From Terriglobia bacterium (GTDB lineage Bacteria; Acidobacteriota; Terriglobia; Acidiferrales; UBA7541), in assembly GCA_020073375.1 (NCBI GenBank), contig JAIQFG010000027.1:1-64000 (forward strand): a DNA stretch of 64,000 nucleotides, read 5' to 3'. The notes under the pieces were generated by a model. That model did not search any database and was not told the origin of the DNA. It was given only the letters and a program-made list of their open reading frames with translations. The number at the start of each line of letters is the position of its first letter. Positions within the stretch are counted from its first letter, which is position 1. The translations under genes were made by a program, and so were the position numbers. This document shows, piece after piece, positions 1-8,594 of this stretch.

Positions 1-230
1 GCCACACGCCGTTCTTCACGGGGTACAGGCCGCAATTTTATTTCCGGACCACCGACGTTACGGGCGACGTAAAGCTGCCGACGGGCGTGGAAATGGTGAT
101 GCCGGGAGACAACGTATCGGCGGAGATCAGTTTGATCACGCCGGTGGCATTGGAGAAGGGGCTGCGCTTCGCGATCCGCGAAGGCGGCCACACGGTCGGC
201 GCAGGCGCCGTCACGGAGATTATCGAGTAA
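1..230 (+). CDS. tuf: Elongation factor Tu, C-terminal fragment
   Basis: This is the last 75 residues of EF-Tu, the GTPase that delivers aminoacyl-tRNA to the ribosome; the 5' part lies outside the window and the first whole codon starts at base 3. The fragment is the end of domain 3: [21 protein letters not shown] near the start, MVMPGDN in the middle and the classic ending [17 protein letters not shown]. It stops three bases before rpsJ, so the str-type operon runs directly into the S10 operon without room for a separate promoter. Confidence 0.97.
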   Translation, partial: HTPFFTGYRPQFYFRTTDVTGDVKLPTGVEMVMPGDNVSAEISLITPVALEKGLRFAIREGGHTVGAGAVTEIIE

Positions 231-233
231 CTT

Positions 234-569
<336 letters not shown>

Positions 570-575
570 GGAACC

Positions 576-623
576 GAGGCAAGGAAGCAAAGAGGCAAGG
601 AAGCAAGGAAAAGCGGCAAGGAA
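576..623 (+). repeat. Purine-rich direct repeat in rpsJ-rplC spacer
   Basis: The 15-base word GAGGCAAGGAAGCAA occurs at 576-590 and again at 592-606, and a partial third copy (GGCAAGGAAA) follows at 614. The whole spacer is almost free of pyrimidines and offers several Shine-Dalgarno-like GGAAG words before rplC. Function unknown; replication slippage is the simplest origin. Confidence 0.7.
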
Positions 624-647
624 AGAAACGAGAGACGGGGAACTTCG

Positions 648-1289
648 ATGGCAGTGAATGGAATTCTCGGAATCAAGCTGGGCATGGCCCAGGTCTTCAC
701 CGACGACGGCACGGCCGTCGGGTGCACGGTGCTGCAGGCGGGGCCGTGCGTGGTGGTGCAGCGTCGCACCAAGGAAAAAGACGGTTACGACGCGGCGCAG
801 TTGGGGCTGGTCGAATTCATCAAGCCGCAGCGCGTGACCAAGCCGATGCTGGGCCACTTCAAGAAGTCGGAGGCGGCACCGATGCGGCACGTCCGCGAAG
901 TGCGCCTGGAGGATTCGGCCGACGATACCAAGCCCGGAGACCGCGTGCTGGTCGACCGGTTCGCTCCCGGCGAGCTGGTCGACGTGACCGGCATCAGCAA
1001 GGGCAAGGGCTTTGCCGGCGCGGTCAAGCGCTGGCACTTCCGCGGCGGCGACGAAACGCACGGCTCGATGCATCACCGCGCTCCCGGCGGCATCGGCGGC
1101 AGCTCGTTTCCCTCGCGCGTCTGGCCGGGGCAGCATTTCCCGGGACACATGGGCCGCGAGCGCGTGACGGCGAAAAACCTGCGCGTTGTGAAAGTGGATG
1201 CGGACGAGAACCTGCTTCTGGTCTACGGCTCGGTGCCGGGGCCGGTGGGTGCGTACATCCTGATTCGCAAGGCGCGCAAGAACAAGTAG
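648..1289 (+). CDS. rplC: 50S ribosomal protein L3
   Basis: L3 is an early-assembling 50S protein that reaches the peptidyl-transferase centre. The 213-residue product starts [17 protein letters not shown] and contains the conserved loop [17 protein letters not shown] followed by [15 protein letters not shown] and GHMGRERVT, the hallmark of bacterial L3. Length is normal. A 78-base purine-rich spacer separates it from rpsJ; the ATG at 648 gives the standard N-terminus. Confidence 0.98.
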   Translation: MAVNGILGIKLGMAQVFTDDGTAVGCTVLQAGPCVVVQRRTKEKDGYDAAQLGLVEFIKPQRVTKPMLGHFKKSEAAPMRHVREVRLEDSADDTKPGDRVLVDRFAPGELVDVTGISKGKGFAGAVKRWHFRGGDETHGSMHHRAPGGIGGSSFPSRVWPGQHFPGHMGRERVTAKNLRVVKVDADENLLLVYGSVPGPVGAYILIRKARKNK

Positions 1290-1306
1290 TTTGGGCGCGA
1301 AGGCTT

Positions 1307-1362
1307 GCGGAGAATTTCCGCAGGGGAATTGCCCCAGGGAAGTTTCGCACGGAAGTTTCGCA
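1307..1362 (+). repeat. Two small hairpins and a 13-bp direct repeat in rplC-rplD spacer
   Basis: The spacer contains GCGGA-GAATT-TCCGC (1307-1321) followed at once by GGGG-AATTG-CCCC (1323-1335), and then GGAAGTTTCGCA twice (1338-1349 and 1351-1362, period 13). Both stems are short, so a structural role in mRNA is possible but not shown. Similar small palindromes recur in other spacers of this operon. Confidence 0.6.
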
Positions 1363-1377
1363 GAGGATAGGACGATC

Positions 1378-2157
1378 ATGGCGGTAGTGGACATCAAGAA
1401 TCTGGAAGGCAAGAACGTCGGACAGATGGACTTGCCCGACGACGTGTTCGGCGCGAAGGTCAACCCGAACCTGCTGCACGAAACCGTGCGCTGGTACCAG
1501 GCCGAGATGCGCGCCGGAACCCACAAGACCAAGGGCCGCGGCGAAGTGTCCGGCGCGGGCAAGAAACTGTGGAAGCAGAAGGGCACGGGCCGCGCGCGCG
1601 TGGGCTCGATCCGCAGCTCGATCTGGCGCAAGGGCGGCACGGTCCATGGCCCGGTGCCGCACAAGTATTCCTACCGACTGCCGCGCAAGATGGTTCTGGG
1701 CGCGCTGCGATCGGCGCTGTCGGCGAAGCTGGCCGAACAGAAACTAACGGTGGTCGACGCCTGGAAACTGGATTCGCACAAGTCAAAGCTGTTCCGCCAG
1801 GCGCTGACCAAACTGGACGGGTTGAAGACGGTCCTGGTGGTTGAGATCGAAGCGAACCGCAACCTGGAACTGGCCAGCCGGAACCTGGAAGGCGTGAAGC
1901 TGGTTGCGCCGCACGCCCTGCAGCCCTACGACCTGCTGCGGCATGACCGCCTGCTGCTATCCAAGGACGCGGCCGTGCGCCTGGGCACAACGCTGGGACC
2001 GCGGCGCGCCGTGCCGGCCTCTGAAATCGTGACGATCGCGCCGGCAGCGCCCGCCGAATCGCCCAAGGCCGAGGCGGCCGTGCCGAAAAAGAAATCCGCG
2101 CCGGCGAAGAAAGCCGCGGCAAAGAAGGCGCCGGCAAAAACCAAAGGCAAGAAGTAA
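1378..2157 (+). CDS. rplD: 50S ribosomal protein L4 with Lys/Ala-rich C-terminal tail
   Basis: L4 lines the peptide exit tunnel. I place the start at the ATG at 1378 (MAVVDIKNLEGKNVGQMDL), because the in-frame sequence upstream of it is spacer with hairpins. The 259-residue product has the tunnel loop KTKGRGEVSGAGKKLWKQKGTGRARVGSIRSS, split here by the conserved G-T-G-R-A-R-x-G-S. From about residue 220 it carries an extra tail rich in Ala, Pro and Lys (KKSAPAKKAAAKK), making it about 50 residues longer than E. coli L4. S19 and L22 below have comparable extensions. Confidence 0.96.
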   Translation: MAVVDIKNLEGKNVGQMDLPDDVFGAKVNPNLLHETVRWYQAEMRAGTHKTKGRGEVSGAGKKLWKQKGTGRARVGSIRSSIWRKGGTVHGPVPHKYSYRLPRKMVLGALRSALSAKLAEQKLTVVDAWKLDSHKSKLFRQALTKLDGLKTVLVVEIEANRNLELASRNLEGVKLVAPHALQPYDLLRHDRLLLSKDAAVRLGTTLGPRRAVPASEIVTIAPAAPAESPKAEAAVPKKKSAPAKKAAAKKAPAKTKGKK

Positions 2158-2211
2158 GCCTGGGAATTTAAAGCCGGAACCAATCGTTCCGGCGAAACGA
2201 AGGACGAGGCA

Positions 2212-2508
2212 ATGCATATCAGCGAGTTTCAAGTGATTCGCCGGCCGATCATCACCGAGAAAGGTCTCGGCGTGAAAGAGACCGAGCACACGGTGGTGTT
2301 TGAAGTGGCTCCGGCCGCGACCAAGACGCAGATCAAGGAAGCGGTGCAGAAGATTTTCAAGGTCAAGGTGGCCGGCGTGCGCACGGCCATTTATCACGGC
2401 AAGTTTCGCCGCCGCGGCCGCGCCGAAGGGCACCGGCGCGACTGGAAAAAAGCCTACGTGAAGCTGGCGGCGGGCGAAAAAATGATCGAGTACGCGGACA
2501 ACCTGTAG
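2212..2508 (+). CDS. rplW: 50S ribosomal protein L23
   Basis: L23 sits at the exit of the peptide tunnel and docks trigger factor and SRP. The 98-residue product has VIRRPIITEKGLGVKE at the N-terminus, AVQKIFKVKVAGVRTA in the middle and the basic RRRGRAEGHRRDWKKAYV stretch of the family. Length and order are normal. The ATG at 2212 lies behind the purine-rich stretch CGAAGGACGAGGCA. Confidence 0.97.
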   Translation: MHISEFQVIRRPIITEKGLGVKETEHTVVFEVAPAATKTQIKEAVQKIFKVKVAGVRTAIYHGKFRRRGRAEGHRRDWKKAYVKLAAGEKMIEYADNL

Positions 2509-2550
2509 GGCTGGGAGTTAGCTCAGGAAATCCGGTTCGGTTCGGAGTGC

Positions 2551-2589
2551 GGGACAGTAGTTCGGGACAGTAATTCGGAACAGTGGTTC
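2551..2589 (+). repeat. Three tandem 13-bp units upstream of rplB
   Basis: Units GGGACAGTAGTTC (2551-2563), GGGACAGTAATTC (2564-2576) and GGAACAGTGGTTC (2577-2589) stand head to tail in the unusually long (about 200 bp) rplW-rplB spacer. The third copy has diverged, so the array is not a recent slippage product only. No gene is visible in this spacer; the open frame from 2583 is spacer read into rplB. Confidence 0.75.
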
Positions 2590-2705
2590 GCGATGGCATT
2601 GCGGCAACGCGGTTCAAGGCTGTAGCCCGGGGTTTCGGCGGCAAGCGGTCGCAAGGCCTGCCGGCTGGGGCCTGCGGGGCGTGCCAGGGGAAGAGAGCTA
2701 AAGTT

Positions 2706-3527
2706 ATGGCACTGAAAAGTTTCAATCCATATACAGCGTCACGGCGCTTCCTGACCATGCTCGATAAGAGCGAGATCACGAAGGAAGTGCCCGAGAAGTC
2801 GCTGGTCGAGCCGAAGAAGCGCTCGGGCGGACGCAACGCGCACGGCGAAATCACCATCTGGCATCGCGGCGGCGGGCACAAGAAGCAGTACCGCTCGATC
2901 GATTTCCGCCGCGAGAAGAAGGGCATCCCGGCGCTGGTGGCGGCCATCGAGTACGACCCGAACCGCTCGGCGCGCCTGGCGCTGCTGCATTACGCCGACG
3001 GCGAGAAGCGCTACATTCTGCATCCGATCGGCCTAGAAGTCGGCGCGACGGTGAGCACCGGCGAGGGCGCGGACATTCTTCCGGGAAACGCCATGGCCAT
3101 CCGGCATATCCCTCCCGGAACGCAGATGCACAATCTCGAACTGCAGCCGGGCAAGGGCGCGCAAGTGTGCCGCGCGGCGGGCGGAGCGGCGCAACTGCTC
3201 AGCAAAGAGGGCGACATCGCGCTGGTGAAGCTGCCGTCGGGGGAAGTCCGCAAATTCGCCCTGGACTGCATGGCCACGATCGGCCAGGTCGGCAACCTCG
3301 ATCACGAAAACGTGACCTACGGCAAGGCGGGACGCACGCGCTGGCACGGGCGGCGTCCGACGGTGCGCGGCGTGGCCATGAACCCGGTGGACCATCCGCA
3401 CGGCGGCGGCGAAGGCCGCGTGAAGGGCAACCACCCGCAAACGCCCTGGGGTTTTTCGACCCTGGGCGCAAAGACGCGCCATAACCGGCGCTCGGACAAA
3501 CAGATTGTGCAGCGACGCAAGCCATAA
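2706..3527 (+). CDS. rplB: 50S ribosomal protein L2
   Basis: L2 is required for subunit association and peptidyl transfer. The start is the ATG at 2706 ([15 protein letters not shown]), giving 273 residues, the usual bacterial size. Diagnostic segments include [50 protein letters not shown] and the C-terminal active-site loop [18 protein letters not shown] containing the invariant His. It ends [11 protein letters not shown] followed by a basic tail. The frame is open well upstream of the true start, but that stretch encodes nothing recognisable. Confidence 0.98.
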   Translation: MALKSFNPYTASRRFLTMLDKSEITKEVPEKSLVEPKKRSGGRNAHGEITIWHRGGGHKKQYRSIDFRREKKGIPALVAAIEYDPNRSARLALLHYADGEKRYILHPIGLEVGATVSTGEGADILPGNAMAIRHIPPGTQMHNLELQPGKGAQVCRAAGGAAQLLSKEGDIALVKLPSGEVRKFALDCMATIGQVGNLDHENVTYGKAGRTRWHGRRPTVRGVAMNPVDHPHGGGEGRVKGNHPQTPWGFSTLGAKTRHNRRSDKQIVQRRKP

Positions 3528-3531
3528 CATT

Positions 3532-3550
3532 TTTTGTTTCAGAAACAAAA
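3532..3550. repeat. Perfect AT-rich palindrome after rplB
   Basis: TTTTGTTTC-A-GAAACAAAA is a perfect 9-bp inverted repeat with a one-base centre, placed four bases after the rplB stop and about 45 bases before the unknown small gene. It stands out from the GC-rich surroundings. It could be a protein-binding site or a weak transcript-end signal; there is no GC stem, so it is not a standard terminator. Confidence 0.6.
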
Positions 3551-3596
3551 TACTCAGCCTGGCGCGGCGGGTATTTGAGAGCAAGTTGAGACCATC

Positions 3597-3917
3597 ATGA
3601 TGAGCGCAATACGAAGCAGGCGAACACGGACGGCCCCGCGGCGGGTGTCGCGCACGCGCAAACCGGCGCGCGCGGCGCGTCCCGCGGCAAAGCCCGCCAA
3701 ACCGGTCACACGGTTTGTGGCCGCGCCTCCGGTGCAGGTGCTGTACCGGCTGTGCAAGCCCGGATGGGCGGTCACGGTCGAAAAGACGCCCAACGCGCAG
3801 GGCACGCGGTTTGTGTGCCCGTTCTGTCCGGTGTCGCACCGCGTGCCGGGCCCGGTGCGCGGATTCAAGAAATTGCGCCGCGCGCAATGGATCAAGCTGC
3901 GGCGGGTTGAGGAATAA
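3597..3917 (+). CDS. Unknown basic Cys-containing small protein inserted in the S10 operon
   Basis: I do not recognise this gene. It encodes 106 residues between rplB and rpsS, a junction normally occupied by nothing. Residues 1-35 are a Arg/Ala/Pro-rich basic arm ([19 protein letters not shown]). The second half is compact, with [17 protein letters not shown], then [15 protein letters not shown], and ends in the basic [16 protein letters not shown]. Four Cys positions are reduced to C-x(n)-CPFC, with a nearby His, so a metal site is possible but incomplete. GC-rich third positions match the neighbours, supporting coding. No good Shine-Dalgarno is seen; start could be ATG 3597 or 3600. A ribosome-associated role is inference from basicity and location only. 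Confidence 0.7.
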   Translation: MMSAIRSRRTRTAPRRVSRTRKPARAARPAAKPAKPVTRFVAAPPVQVLYRLCKPGWAVTVEKTPNAQGTRFVCPFCPVSHRVPGPVRGFKKLRRAQWIKLRRVEE

Positions 3918-3951
3918 GTTCGGAAATAAGGTTTAGAAGCAGGGAGAAACG

Positions 3952-4311
3952 ATGGGACGCTCGCTCAAGAAAGGCCCGTTCATCGACGGCCACCTTCGCG
4001 AAAAGGTGGAAGGGATGAACGCGCGCAACGAAAAGAAAGTCATCAAGACGTGGTCGCGCCGGTCGACGATTCTTCCGGTGATGATCGGCCACACCATTGC
4101 CGTGCACAACGGCCGGAAATTCATTCCGGTATACGTGACCGAGCAGATGGTCGGGCACAAGCTGGGCGAGTTCGCCGCCACGCGCACGTTCAAGGGCCAT
4201 GCCGTCAAGGCCGCCCTGGAGCGCGCGGCGGGCGTGGCCGGAGCTCCGGGAGCGCCTGCAGCGGGCGGCGCGCCGGGCGCGGGCGGCGGCGCGGGAGCGC
4301 CGAAGGCATAA
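3952..4311 (+). CDS. rpsS: 30S ribosomal protein S19 with Ala/Gly-rich tail
   Basis: S19 binds the head of the small subunit together with S13. The core [37 protein letters not shown] and [17 protein letters not shown] is fully typical. After the normal end of the family (about residue 88) the protein continues for about 30 residues of low-complexity Ala/Gly/Pro ([17 protein letters not shown]), to 119 residues in all. A good Shine-Dalgarno (AGGGAGAAACG) precedes the ATG. The tail is probably disordered. Confidence 0.97.
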   Translation: MGRSLKKGPFIDGHLREKVEGMNARNEKKVIKTWSRRSTILPVMIGHTIAVHNGRKFIPVYVTEQMVGHKLGEFAATRTFKGHAVKAALERAAGVAGAPGAPAAGGAPGAGGGAGAPKA

Positions 4312-4314
4312 ACC

Positions 4315-4827
4315 ATGGCAAACGAACCGATGCAGGCTCCGGCAATTGAAGCAGTGGCGATGGCGCGGCACGTGCGCATGTCTCCGCAAAAAATACGCCT
4401 GGTGATCGACATGATCCGCGGGCAGCGCGCCGAACAGGCGCTGCAGATCCTGCGCTTCGCCAAGAAGCGCGCCACGCGCGACGTGGAAAAAGTGCTGCGC
4501 AGCGCGATCGCCAACGCCGAACGCAAGGCCGAGGACGCCGGCGCGTCGCTCGACGTCGACCACCTGTACGTTTCGCGCTGCTTTGTGAACGAAGGTTCGC
4601 GCTGGAAGCGGCTGCGTCCGGCGCCGATGGGACGCGCGTTCCGCTACCAGCGGCGCACCGCGCACATCGTCGTGGGCGTGGTCGAGCATCACATGGCCGC
4701 CGAGTCGCGCATCGCGGCCGCTGCGGCCGAAGCGCAGTCGCAGAAGGGCGTCGCGGGAGCGGTCAAGAAAGCCCGGCAGGCGCTCGCCGGGAAGAAAAAG
4801 AAACCGTCGGCGAAGCCGAAGAAGTAG
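4315..4827 (+). CDS. rplV: 50S ribosomal protein L22 with basic C-terminal extension
   Basis: L22 lines the exit tunnel. The family core covers about residues 14-125: [57 protein letters not shown] and [19 protein letters not shown] tail of about 45 residues rich in Ala and Lys ([12 protein letters not shown]) follows, giving 170 residues compared with 110-120 in most bacteria. The ATG lies three bases after the rpsS stop, consistent with coupled translation. Confidence 0.97.
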   Translation: MANEPMQAPAIEAVAMARHVRMSPQKIRLVIDMIRGQRAEQALQILRFAKKRATRDVEKVLRSAIANAERKAEDAGASLDVDHLYVSRCFVNEGSRWKRLRPAPMGRAFRYQRRTAHIVVGVVEHHMAAESRIAAAAAEAQSQKGVAGAVKKARQALAGKKKKPSAKPKK

Positions 4828-4839
4828 CGGGAGGAAGCT

Positions 4840-5508
4840 TTGGGACAGAAGACACATCCGTACGGATTTCGCCTGGGCTACAACAAGCCGTGGAAGTCGC
4901 GCTGGTACGCCGACCGCGATTACGCCGACCTGCTGCACGAAGACGTGAAGCTGCGGGAAACGCTGAAGGACCGGCTGAAATCGGCGGGCATCAGCTCGAT
5001 CGACATCGAGCGCGCTGCCAACAAACTTGTGATTCGCCTTTTCACGGCGCGCCCGGGAATTATTATCGGGCGCAAGGGCGCGGAAATCGACAAGCTCAAG
5101 GGTGAAATCCAGAAGCGCACCAAGCGCGAAGTGCACATCGACATCCAGGAAGTGCACCGCCCGGAACTGGACGCGCAACTGGTGGCCGAATCGATCGCGC
5201 TGCAGCTGGAAAAGCGCGTGGCGTTCCGCAGGGCCATGCGTAAAGCGGTCGATTCCGCGCTGCGCTTCGGCTGCAAGGGCATCAAGATCCGCGTGGCCGG
5301 CCGCCTGAACGGCGCGGAAATCGCGCGCAAGGAATGGTACCTGCAAGGGCGGTTGCCGCTGCAGACGCTGCGCGCGGACATCGATTTCGGTTTTGCCCAG
5401 GCGCTCACCACCTACGGCATCATCGGCGTGAAGTGCTGGGTCTATCAGGGAGAAAAGATTCCCGAGCGCGGGCTGAAGAAGGCCGTGGCGCCGGTGGCGG
5501 CGGATTAG
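4840..5508 (+). CDS. rpsC: 30S ribosomal protein S3 (TTG start)
   Basis: S3 forms part of the mRNA entry channel. The 222-residue product has the standard N-terminus [21 protein letters not shown], the KH-domain GxxG loop in [18 protein letters not shown], and the C-terminal [19 protein letters not shown]. The start codon is TTG at 4840, chosen because GGGAGGAAGC stands just before it and it restores the conserved MGQK start. This is the first of three TTG starts in the operon (rpsC, rpsK, rpsD). Confidence 0.97.
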   Translation: MGQKTHPYGFRLGYNKPWKSRWYADRDYADLLHEDVKLRETLKDRLKSAGISSIDIERAANKLVIRLFTARPGIIIGRKGAEIDKLKGEIQKRTKREVHIDIQEVHRPELDAQLVAESIALQLEKRVAFRRAMRKAVDSALRFGCKGIKIRVAGRLNGAEIARKEWYLQGRLPLQTLRADIDFGFAQALTTYGIIGVKCWVYQGEKIPERGLKKAVAPVAAD

Positions 5509-5566
5509 GTCCGCCCGCAGCATCAAAATAGAAAATAGAGCAAGCAGGATTTGAGGATCGACGACG

Positions 5567-5983
5567 ATGTTAATGCCAAAGAAAGTGAAGTACCGGAAAC
5601 AGCAGCGCGGGCGGCGCAAGGGCAAGGCCTGGAGCGGCGGCGAACTGTCATTCGGTGAGTACGGGTTGAAGGCACTCGAACCCGCCTGGATCACCGACCG
5701 GCAGATTGAAGCCTCGCGCGTGGCGATTACGCGGTTCATCAAGCGCGGCGGAAAACTCTGGATCCGTATTTTTCCGGACAAGCCCTTCACCAAGAAGCCG
5801 GCGGAAACCCGCATGGGCAAGGGCAAGGGCGCTCCGGAACGCTGGGTGGCGGTCGTGAAGCCGGGACGCGTGATGTTCGAGATGGCCGGAGTCGATCTGG
5901 CCACCGCGCAGGAAGCCATGGAACTGGCGGCGCACAAGCTTCCGATTCACACCAAGTTTGTCAGCCGCGCGGGGAGCCTCTAA
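5567..5983 (+). CDS. rplP: 50S ribosomal protein L16
   Basis: L16 stabilises the A site of the 50S subunit. The 138-residue product begins [19 protein letters not shown] and has [39 protein letters not shown] and [12 protein letters not shown], all family hallmarks. Its stop overlaps the rpmC start by one base (TAATG), so the two are translationally coupled. Confidence 0.97.
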   Translation: MLMPKKVKYRKQQRGRRKGKAWSGGELSFGEYGLKALEPAWITDRQIEASRVAITRFIKRGGKLWIRIFPDKPFTKKPAETRMGKGKGAPERWVAVVKPGRVMFEMAGVDLATAQEAMELAAHKLPIHTKFVSRAGSL

Positions 5984-6195
5984 TGCCGAGCCACGTGGAA
6001 AAAATGCGCGACCAGGACACCCCGGAACTCACCGAACGGCAACGGGAGCTGGCCGAACAGGTCTTCCGGCTGAGGTTTCAGCTTTCGACCGGGCAGGCCG
6101 AGGCGGTCACCAAGCTGCGCCAGGCGCGCAAGGATCTGGCGCGGGTAAAAACACTTCTGCGGGAGCGCGAATTGAGGAAGCAAAATGGCAAGTGA
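5983..6195 (+). CDS. rpmC: 50S ribosomal protein L29
   Basis: L29 is a small two-helix protein at the tunnel exit, next to L23. The 70-residue product contains the family core LTERQRELAEQVFRLRFQLSTGQ and LRQARKDLARVKTLLRERE. It overlaps rplP by one base at its start and rpsQ by 11 bases at its end, the tightest packing in the operon. Confidence 0.95.
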   Translation: MPSHVEKMRDQDTPELTERQRELAEQVFRLRFQLSTGQAEAVTKLRQARKDLARVKTLLRERELRKQNGK

Positions 6196-6484
6196 AACGG
6201 CGGCGGAAACAGCGGCGAAACCGGCGCGGCACCAGCGGCAGGAACTGACTGGCAAGGTGACCAGCGCGAAGATGGAAAAGACCATCGTCGTGAAAGTCAC
6301 GCGCCTGGTGAAGCACAAGCTGTACACGCGCGTGATGCGCGTCAGCAAGAAATTCTACGCGCACGACGAGCAGCGCGAGGCGCGCCTGGGCGACACGGTG
6401 CGCATCGTCGAGACCCGGCCCATGTCAAAATTGAAGCGCTGGCGGCTGGCCGAGGTCATTACGCGCAGCACGCGTGTGAATTAA
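6185..6484 (+). CDS. rpsQ: 30S ribosomal protein S17
   Basis: S17 is a primary 16S rRNA binder. After an Ala-rich N-terminal lead of about 18 residues the OB-fold core is clear: LTGKVTSAKMEKTIVVKVTRLVKHKLYTRV, broken here by the usual K-x-Y-x-K-x-x-Y pattern, followed by GDTVRIVETRPMSKLKRWRL. The 99-residue length is slightly above average because of the N-terminal lead. It closes the tightly packed first block of the operon; a 96-base spacer with nested hairpins follows. Confidence 0.96.
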   Translation: MASETAAETAAKPARHQRQELTGKVTSAKMEKTIVVKVTRLVKHKLYTRVMRVSKKFYAHDEQREARLGDTVRIVETRPMSKLKRWRLAEVITRSTRVN

Positions 6485-6506
6485 CGTGATTCAGATAGTA
6501 ACGGGT

Positions 6507-6561
6507 ATGGGCTCTGCCGGGTGCGGGCTTTACTTGAAGCCCGACGGAAAATTGAGCCCAT
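6507..6561 (+). repeat. Nested hairpin repeat upstream of rplN (hairpin family copy 1)
   Basis: The inner hairpin CGGGCTT-TACTT-GAAGCCCG (about 6524-6543) belongs to the hairpin family seen in six spacers of this operon. It is enclosed by an outer 8-bp perfect inverted repeat ATGGGCTC (6507-6514) / GAGCCCAT (6554-6561). The element ends just before the rplN ribosome-binding region (AGGTAAAGGA). Confidence 0.75.
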
Positions 6562-6580
6562 CAGGTAAAGGACAACTGTC

Positions 6581-6949
6581 ATGATTCAGATGCGAAGCTG
6601 GCTTACGGTGGCCGACAATTCCGGCGCCCGCCAGTTGACTTGTATTCTTCCGCTGGGCGGCGACGCCGGCAGCCGCGCCGGCCTGGGCGACGTGATCACC
6701 GCGGCGGTGAAGGAAGCCGCTCCGGACAGCGCCGTGAAAAAAGGCTCGGTCGTAAAGGCCGTGGTGGTGCGCACGCGCAAGGAGCACCGCCGCAAGGACG
6801 GCACCTACATCCGCTTTGACGACAATGCCGCGGTCCTGATCAACGACGCGAACGAGCCGGTGGGCACGCGCGTGTTCGGCCCGGTGGCGCGCGAATTGCG
6901 CGAAAAGAAATTCGCGAAGATCGTTTCGCTGGCCCCGGAGGTCTGGTAA
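6581..6949 (+). CDS. rplN: 50S ribosomal protein L14
   Basis: L14 forms an intersubunit bridge and is the target of the RsfS silencing factor. The 122-residue product shows [63 protein letters not shown] (split), and [27 protein letters not shown]-type ending. Length is exactly normal. Stop and next start share a base (TAATG with rplX). Confidence 0.98.
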   Translation: MIQMRSWLTVADNSGARQLTCILPLGGDAGSRAGLGDVITAAVKEAAPDSAVKKGSVVKAVVVRTRKEHRRKDGTYIRFDDNAAVLINDANEPVGTRVFGPVARELREKKFAKIVSLAPEVW

Positions 6950-7305
6950 TGCCGCTGAGAGAACCGATCGTACAGGCCCCGACCACCGCGGGCATCAAGA
7001 AGGGCGACCAGGTCCGCGTGATGACCGGAAAAGACCGCGGAAAAACCGGGCGCGTTCTGGGTGTCAACCCGTCCAAGCGCACCGTGACCGTCGAGCACGC
7101 GGGCGTGATCAAGCGCCACACCAAGCCGAACCCGTCCAAGAACATCAAGGGCGGGATCGTGGAAAAAGAAGGGCCGATCGCGATTTCCAACGTGCTGCTC
7201 ATGTGTCCGGCATGCAACAAGGGCACACGCCTGGGGCACAAGGTGCTGCCCGACGGGACCAAGGAGCGCGTCTGCCGCCGCTGCGGCAACACGCTCGAAA
7301 AGTAA
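6949..7305 (+). CDS. rplX: 50S ribosomal protein L24, zinc-ribbon-bearing form
   Basis: L24 initiates 50S assembly. The KOW motif is at about residues 16-45 (KKGDQVRVMTGKDRGKTGRV), followed by KRTVTVEHAGVIKRHTKP. The C-terminal third holds two CxxC pairs, CPACNKGTRLGHK and CRRCGNTLEK, a probable zinc ribbon found in some bacterial L24 proteins and absent from E. coli. Length is 118 residues. Confidence 0.96.
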   Translation: MPLREPIVQAPTTAGIKKGDQVRVMTGKDRGKTGRVLGVNPSKRTVTVEHAGVIKRHTKPNPSKNIKGGIVEKEGPIAISNVLLMCPACNKGTRLGHKVLPDGTKERVCRRCGNTLEK

Positions 7306-7365
7306 ATTAACTTCCGGCGCGTTCTCCAAATATCGCGCGCCCGCTGAGGATCAAGAGATCGAACC

Positions 7366-7914
7366 ATGATGAGCCGAATGCAGGAGCATTACCGAAAAGA
7401 AGTGGTACCCGCACTGATGAAGCGGTTCGGGAAAAACAATCCCATGGCCGTGCCCAAGGTCGCCAAGGTGATCGTGAACATCGGCATGGGCGAAGCCAGC
7501 CAGAACGTGAAGCTGCTGGACGTGGCGGTGATCGAACTGGGGCAGATCACCGGGCAGAAACCTGTGGTCACGCGCGCCAAGAAGTCGATCGCGAATTTCA
7601 AGATTCGCAAGGGCATGCCCATCGGCTGCTGCGTGACGCTGCGCGGCGACCGCATGTACGAATTTCTGGACCGGCTGTGCCACGTGGTGCTGCCGCGCGT
7701 GCGCGACTTCCGCGGGTTGCCGCCGAACGCGTTTGACGGCCGCGGCAACTACACGCTGGGCCTGAAGGATCAGCTGGTGTTTCCGGAAATCGATTACACG
7801 CGCGTCGACAAGATCAAGGGCATGAACATCACGCTGACGACCACGGCCAAGAACGACGAAGAGGGCCGCGAACTGCTGAAACTGATGGGCGTGCCGCTGC
7901 GGCCGCAGGCGTAG
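7366..7914 (+). CDS. rplE: 50S ribosomal protein L5
   Basis: L5 binds 5S rRNA and contacts tRNA in the P site. The 182-residue product contains [42 protein letters not shown] (within the family core), [12 protein letters not shown], and [20 protein letters not shown]. Start could be the ATG at 7366 or the adjacent ATG at 7369. A 60-base spacer separates it from rplX. Confidence 0.97.
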   Translation: MMSRMQEHYRKEVVPALMKRFGKNNPMAVPKVAKVIVNIGMGEASQNVKLLDVAVIELGQITGQKPVVTRAKKSIANFKIRKGMPIGCCVTLRGDRMYEFLDRLCHVVLPRVRDFRGLPPNAFDGRGNYTLGLKDQLVFPEIDYTRVDKIKGMNITLTTTAKNDEEGRELLKLMGVPLRPQA

Positions 7915-7958
7915 GGACAATTAGAGAGAATAAGGTTAGAGGAAGCTCAGGAGAAAAA

Positions 7959-8144
7959 ATGGCGCGAGACTCGCAATTCGCCAAGATGAAGAAGAAGTTG
8001 AAGTACAAGATCCGCATCCGCAACCGCTGCCGGCTGTGCGGCCGCCCGCGCGGGTACCTGCGGAAATTTCAAATGTGCCGCATCTGTTTCCGCGGGCACG
8101 CGCTGCGCGGGGAGATTCCCGGCGTGGTGAAGGCCAGCTGGTAG
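7959..8144 (+). CDS. rpsN: 30S ribosomal protein S14, zinc-binding short type
   Basis: This is the 61-residue, zinc-binding (type Z) form of S14 with two CxxC pairs: [10 protein letters not shown] and MCRICFRG. It begins [19 protein letters not shown] and ends [11 protein letters not shown] as expected. S14 completes the 30S head. A Shine-Dalgarno (CTCAGGAGAAA) stands before the ATG. Confidence 0.97.
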   Translation: MARDSQFAKMKKKLKYKIRIRNRCRLCGRPRGYLRKFQMCRICFRGHALRGEIPGVVKASW

Positions 8145-8156
8145 GAAAATAAAACT

Positions 8157-8555
8157 ATGCAAACCGACCCCATTTCCGATCTGTTGACACGCATTCGCAA
8201 TGCAGCCAAGGCGCGCCACGCGCGCGTGGACATCCCCACCTCCAAGCTCAAGGCCGAGGTGGCCCGCATCCTGAAGGAAGAGGGCTACATCTCGACCTAC
8301 AAGCTGGTCGAGGAAAACAAGGTCCGCAAGACCCTGCGCCTGTTCCTGAAATACACGCCGGACCGCCGCAGCGTCATCACCGACCTGAAGCGCGTGTCCA
8401 AGCCCGGCAGCCGCCGCTACAAGGGCGCCACTGAAATCCGTCCCGTGGTGGGCGGCATGGGCATCAGCATCATGACCACGCCCAAGGGCGTGATGACCGG
8501 CCGCGCGGCGCGCAAGGCGCACGTCGGCGGTGAAGTGCTGTGCGAGGTCTGGTAG
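8157..8555 (+). CDS. rpsH: 30S ribosomal protein S8
   Basis: S8 is a primary 16S rRNA binder and, in many bacteria, the translational repressor of the spc group. The 132-residue product begins [19 protein letters not shown] and contains [20 protein letters not shown] and the C-terminal [19 protein letters not shown] with GGEVLCEVW. Length is normal; the spacer to rpsN is only 12 bases. Confidence 0.97.
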   Translation: MQTDPISDLLTRIRNAAKARHARVDIPTSKLKAEVARILKEEGYISTYKLVEENKVRKTLRLFLKYTPDRRSVITDLKRVSKPGSRRYKGATEIRPVVGGMGISIMTTPKGVMTGRAARKAHVGGEVLCEVW

Positions 8556-8594
8556 AAATCGGCACGGGAAATCCGGCAGGAGAGCCATAACGTT

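Noticed and set aside
2583-2705. N-terminal extension of L2 from the GTG at 2583.
   Set aside because: It would add 41 residues of spacer containing the 13-bp repeat; [10 protein letters not shown] at 2706 is the family start.
3892-5937. 681-codon open frame on the minus strand across rpsS, rplV, rpsC and rplP.
   Set aside because: It is antisense to four certain ribosomal protein genes; long antisense frames are expected where third positions are GC-rich, and the translation is Arg/His/Ala-rich with no family pattern.
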